A stretch of 58,259 nucleotides of DNA from Pseudomonadota bacterium (GTDB lineage Bacteria > Pseudomonadota > Gammaproteobacteria > Steroidobacterales > Steroidobacteraceae), in the NCBI GenBank assembly GCA_023433705.1, contig JAEYUC010000047.1:1-58259 (forward strand), written 5' to 3'. The notes beneath the pieces are model-generated. The model made no database searches. It worked only from the letters and a program-made list of their open reading frames with translations, and had not been told where the DNA came from. Shown piece by piece: positions 56,097-58,259 of this stretch (position 1 is the first letter of the stretch; the number at the start of each line of letters is the position of its first letter). Position numbers and translations under genes: made by a program.

Positions 56097-56798
56097 ATGA
56101 ACAACCTTGCCGTCTCACTGGCCCTCCCGACCGCCCCCTCCAGCGCCTTCGTGGAGCTGCGCGAACGCCCGAGATTCTGGTTTCCGCTGGCGCTGCTGGT
56201 CGTGTCCACGGCCGCCATGGCCTGGTGGTACTACAGCGTCGTGGACATCGAATGGTTCAAGGAGATGATGTTCGCCAACAATCCCGACTTCCAGAAGATG
56301 CCGGAAGAGCAGCGGGCCGCGGCGATGTCCATGCTCACGCGCACCACGCTGATGTGGTCGTCCGTCGCGAGCGCGATCGTCGCGCTGCCGGTCATGCTGC
56401 TGCTTTGGTCCCTGTACATGCTCCTGGCCGCGAAGGTCACCAAACTACCCCCGGAACTCCGGTTCAAGCACTGGTTCGCGCTGAACTGCTGGACCTCTCT
56501 GCCGCTGTTGCTCAACACGGTGATCGGGGCGATTCTCCTGTTGATGAGCGACAACACGCAGGTGAGTCCGTCCGTGGTCCAGCCGTTGTCGCTGAACGAG
56601 CTCGTTCTGAACAGACCTTTCGGAAGCCCCGGATATTCGATGTTCGAATCGTTGAGCATCCCGCTCGTATTGAGCGCGATCCTCGCGATCATCGGCGTGC
56701 GGGTCTGGAGCCAGCGCTCCTGGGTGTTCAGCACGATTTTCGTGCTGATACCGACGGCGATTCTCTATGGCGTCTGGTCGTTCCTGGCCTTCCGGTAG
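56097..56798 (+). CDS. YIP1-family membrane protein
   Basis: The 233-residue protein has about five membrane segments (starting near residues 30, 83, 124, 180 and 205) and YIP1-type features (ELRERPRFWFPLALLV; FKHWFALNCWTSLPLLLNTV). YIP1 members in bacteria are uncharacterised. It is in the exporter operon, 41 bases after the permease and six before the adaptor. Confidence 0.8.
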   Translation: MNNLAVSLALPTAPSSAFVELRERPRFWFPLALLVVSTAAMAWWYYSVVDIEWFKEMMFANNPDFQKMPEEQRAAAMSMLTRTTLMWSSVASAIVALPVMLLLWSLYMLLAAKVTKLPPELRFKHWFALNCWTSLPLLLNTVIGAILLLMSDNTQVSPSVVQPLSLNELVLNRPFGSPGYSMFESLSIPLVLSAILAIIGVRVWSQRSWVFSTIFVLIPTAILYGVWSFLAFR

Positions 56799-56804
56799 CC
56801 GCGA

Positions 56805-58007
56805 ATGACCCGCAGACAATGGATCTCGGTCGGCGCGCTGGTCGCACTGATCGCCTTGCCAGTGGTGCTGAAACTGACGCGTGACGAAGCCGGCAAGTTG
56901 GTCGACGTCGAGCAGGTGTCGATGCGCGGCCTCACTCCCACGGTACTCGCATCGGGCGCGCTGACCTACGAGAGCCAGGTCACGCTGGCGCCCGAGGTCA
57001 CGGGCCGCGTGACCGAGATCCTCGTGGAAGAGGGCGACCAGGTGAAACGCGATCAGCTGCTCATGCGGCTCGATCCGCGCGCGCCGCAGGCCGCGATCGA
57101 GCAGAGCGAGGCGTTGGTGCGGCAGGCACGGCTCAGCATCGAACGCCGGCAGGTGGACTTCGACACCCTGGTCGCGAGGGCGAAACGTTTCGAAGCGCTG
57201 CGCGAGCAAGGCATGGTGGACGCCAACAGCCTCGAGGAGCTGATCTCCGCGCGCAATCTCGCCGAGGTCGATCTGCGCACCAGCCGGGAACAGCTCACGC
57301 AGGCGATCGCGCAACTGCGGGCGGCGCAGGAGCAGCTCGCCAAGACCGAGATCCGCTCGCCGCTCGACGGGAAGGTGACGGCTATCTACGTCAAGGTGGG
57401 TCAGACCGCCGTGCCCAGCTTCTCCGGCATCGCCGGCTCGACGCTCGTCGACGTGGCCGACACGGCCAGCATCGATGCGGAGATCAACGTCGACGAAACG
57501 GACATCGCGCGCGTGAGGGTGGGCGCCGAGGCGCGCGTCGTGCCCGCGGCCTTTCCCGACAAGACCCTGAGCGGCGTGGTGGAACAGGTGGCGATCGCGC
57601 CGCGGTACACAGGGCAGAGCAAGAGCTACCCCGTGCGTGTGCGCCTGACGAATACGACCGGCGTGACCTTCCACCCCGGGATGAGCTGCCGCGCCGAGGT
57701 GCTCACCGGGTCGAACAGCGATGAGAAAGTGCTCGCGGTGCCCGTGCAGGCGCTGCGCTACGAGGACAATCCGGAGAAGTCCTCCAAATCCGAGAAGTCG
57801 ATCGCGAGCGTTTTCGTCTATGACGCGGGACGCGCCGTGAAACGTGCGGTATCCACGGGCACCGCGGACGACAGTCACATCGCGATCACGGCTGGGTTGA
57901 AGCAAGGAGACCAGGTCATCGTCGGTCCCGCGAAGACGCTGCTGTTCCTGCTGGACGGCGAGAAGGTGGGCCTCAACGTCAAGCCCGAACTGGCCGCGAA
58001 CAAGTGA
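56805..58007 (+). CDS. Periplasmic adaptor (membrane fusion) protein, MacA-like
   Basis: The 400-residue protein has an N-terminal membrane anchor (residues about 7-22). The lipoyl halves read QVTLAPEVTGRVTEILVEEGDQV and IRSPLDGKVTAIYVKVGQTA, and they flank a helical hairpin (about 95-180). A beta-barrel and membrane-proximal domain follow (VAIAPRYTGQSKSYPVRVRL; IAITAGLKQGDQVIVGP). It links an inner-membrane transporter to an outer-membrane channel. Its stop overlaps the GTG of the next gene. Confidence 0.9.
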   Translation: MTRRQWISVGALVALIALPVVLKLTRDEAGKLVDVEQVSMRGLTPTVLASGALTYESQVTLAPEVTGRVTEILVEEGDQVKRDQLLMRLDPRAPQAAIEQSEALVRQARLSIERRQVDFDTLVARAKRFEALREQGMVDANSLEELISARNLAEVDLRTSREQLTQAIAQLRAAQEQLAKTEIRSPLDGKVTAIYVKVGQTAVPSFSGIAGSTLVDVADTASIDAEINVDETDIARVRVGAEARVVPAAFPDKTLSGVVEQVAIAPRYTGQSKSYPVRVRLTNTTGVTFHPGMSCRAEVLTGSNSDEKVLAVPVQALRYEDNPEKSSKSEKSIASVFVYDAGRAVKRAVSTGTADDSHIAITAGLKQGDQVIVGPAKTLLFLLDGEKVGLNVKPELAANK

Positions 58008-58259
58008 TCGAGCTGCGCGGCATCGGCAAGACGTACCGGATGGGCAGCACCGAGCTGGCCGCGCTCACCGACGTCGATCTCAGCATCGCGCGCAACGAAT
58101 ACGTCGCGCTGATCGGCCCATCGGGCTCGGGCAAGTCGACGATGATGAACGTGCTCGGTTGCCTGGATCTCCCGACTACCGGCACGTACACGCTCGACGG
58201 CGAGGACGTCGGCGCACTCAGCGAAGATCAGCTCGCGCGAGTGCGCAATCGCAAGATCG
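58004..58259 (+). CDS. MacB-like ABC transporter ATPase, 5' part only
   Basis: The first 85 codons are present and the gene runs off the window. From GTG 58004 the product reads MIELRGIGKTYRMGSTELAA, then Walker A GPSGSGKST near residue 41 and MMNVLGCLDLPTTGTYTLDG. This is typical of the MacB/LolD ATPase group. The four-base overlap with the MacA-like gene supports a MacAB-type efflux pair. Confidence 0.88.
   Translation, partial: MIELRGIGKTYRMGSTELAALTDVDLSIARNEYVALIGPSGSGKSTMMNVLGCLDLPTTGTYTLDGEDVGALSEDQLARVRNRKI

Overview
The window is GC-rich, densely coded bacterial chromosome. I take it to be from a gammaproteobacterium, probably a xylan-degrading relative of the Xanthomonadales, Nevskiales or Steroidobacterales. 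The evidence is the gene order mutS, pncC, thpR, recA, recX, alaS, lysC, csrA, tRNA-Ser(GCU). A LexA box of the E. coli/gammaproteobacterial type (CTGT-N8-ACAG) lies before recA, and lysC encodes a stand-alone aspartokinase. The family-level placement is inference. I see no prophage, insertion sequence, CRISPR array or rRNA operon.

Layout. 1-6540: dsbA (minus), then aspS, an alpha/beta hydrolase and a complete TRAP transporter operon (dctP with a Tat lipoprotein signal, dctQ, dctM). 6603-11541: two large secreted proteins on the minus strand, a trimeric autotransporter adhesin and an NHL-repeat protein. 11726-25183: the conserved repair/translation block. It is interrupted by an outer-membrane protein and a DUF937-OmpA protein (between mutS and pncC) and by a secreted amidohydrolase (between recA and recX). 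Several palindromes of the GGGGACAGA type lie in it, one of which abuts the lysC start codon. 25184-25549: an unusual tail behind tRNA-Ser with a duplicated tRNA 3' end and an inverted copy of its T arm. 25550-37076: accessory genes, namely paired DUF1254/DUF1214 proteins, a DUF4197 lipoprotein, an O-acetylhomoserine sulfhydrylase-like enzyme, a GH16 glucanase lipoprotein, an orphan ModA, a serine peptidase-like hydrolase, and an overlapping operon of sigma factor, membrane protein and beta-lactamase-fold hydrolase.

37803-51972 is the most distinctive part. It holds a 1,708-residue secreted enzyme with a GH30 domain at one end and a GH10 domain at the other, joined by carbohydrate-binding-like modules and a helical linker. 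Next come a CE15 glucuronoyl esterase and a small secreted protein of unknown function with its own Shine-Dalgarno site, closed by tandem terminators. Further on lie a CBM60-like x2-GH10 xylanase and an SMP-30-type lactonase. Together these could cut glucuronoxylan at two kinds of site, release lignin-esterified glucuronate and degrade the oligomers. Within the same stretch are a CBS protein, a host-attachment-family protein and a BlaI/M56 pair. The M56 sensor ends in a secretin/TonB-N-like domain instead of a penicillin-binding domain, and a perfect BlaI-type palindrome lies before the pair.

52056-58259: a ChaN/Tiki-like protein, then a YtrA-type GntR regulator driving an ABC exporter (ATPase, permease, YIP1 protein, MacA-like adaptor and the start of a MacB-like ATPase that runs off the window).

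All family assignments were made by reading translated motifs. No database search was possible.
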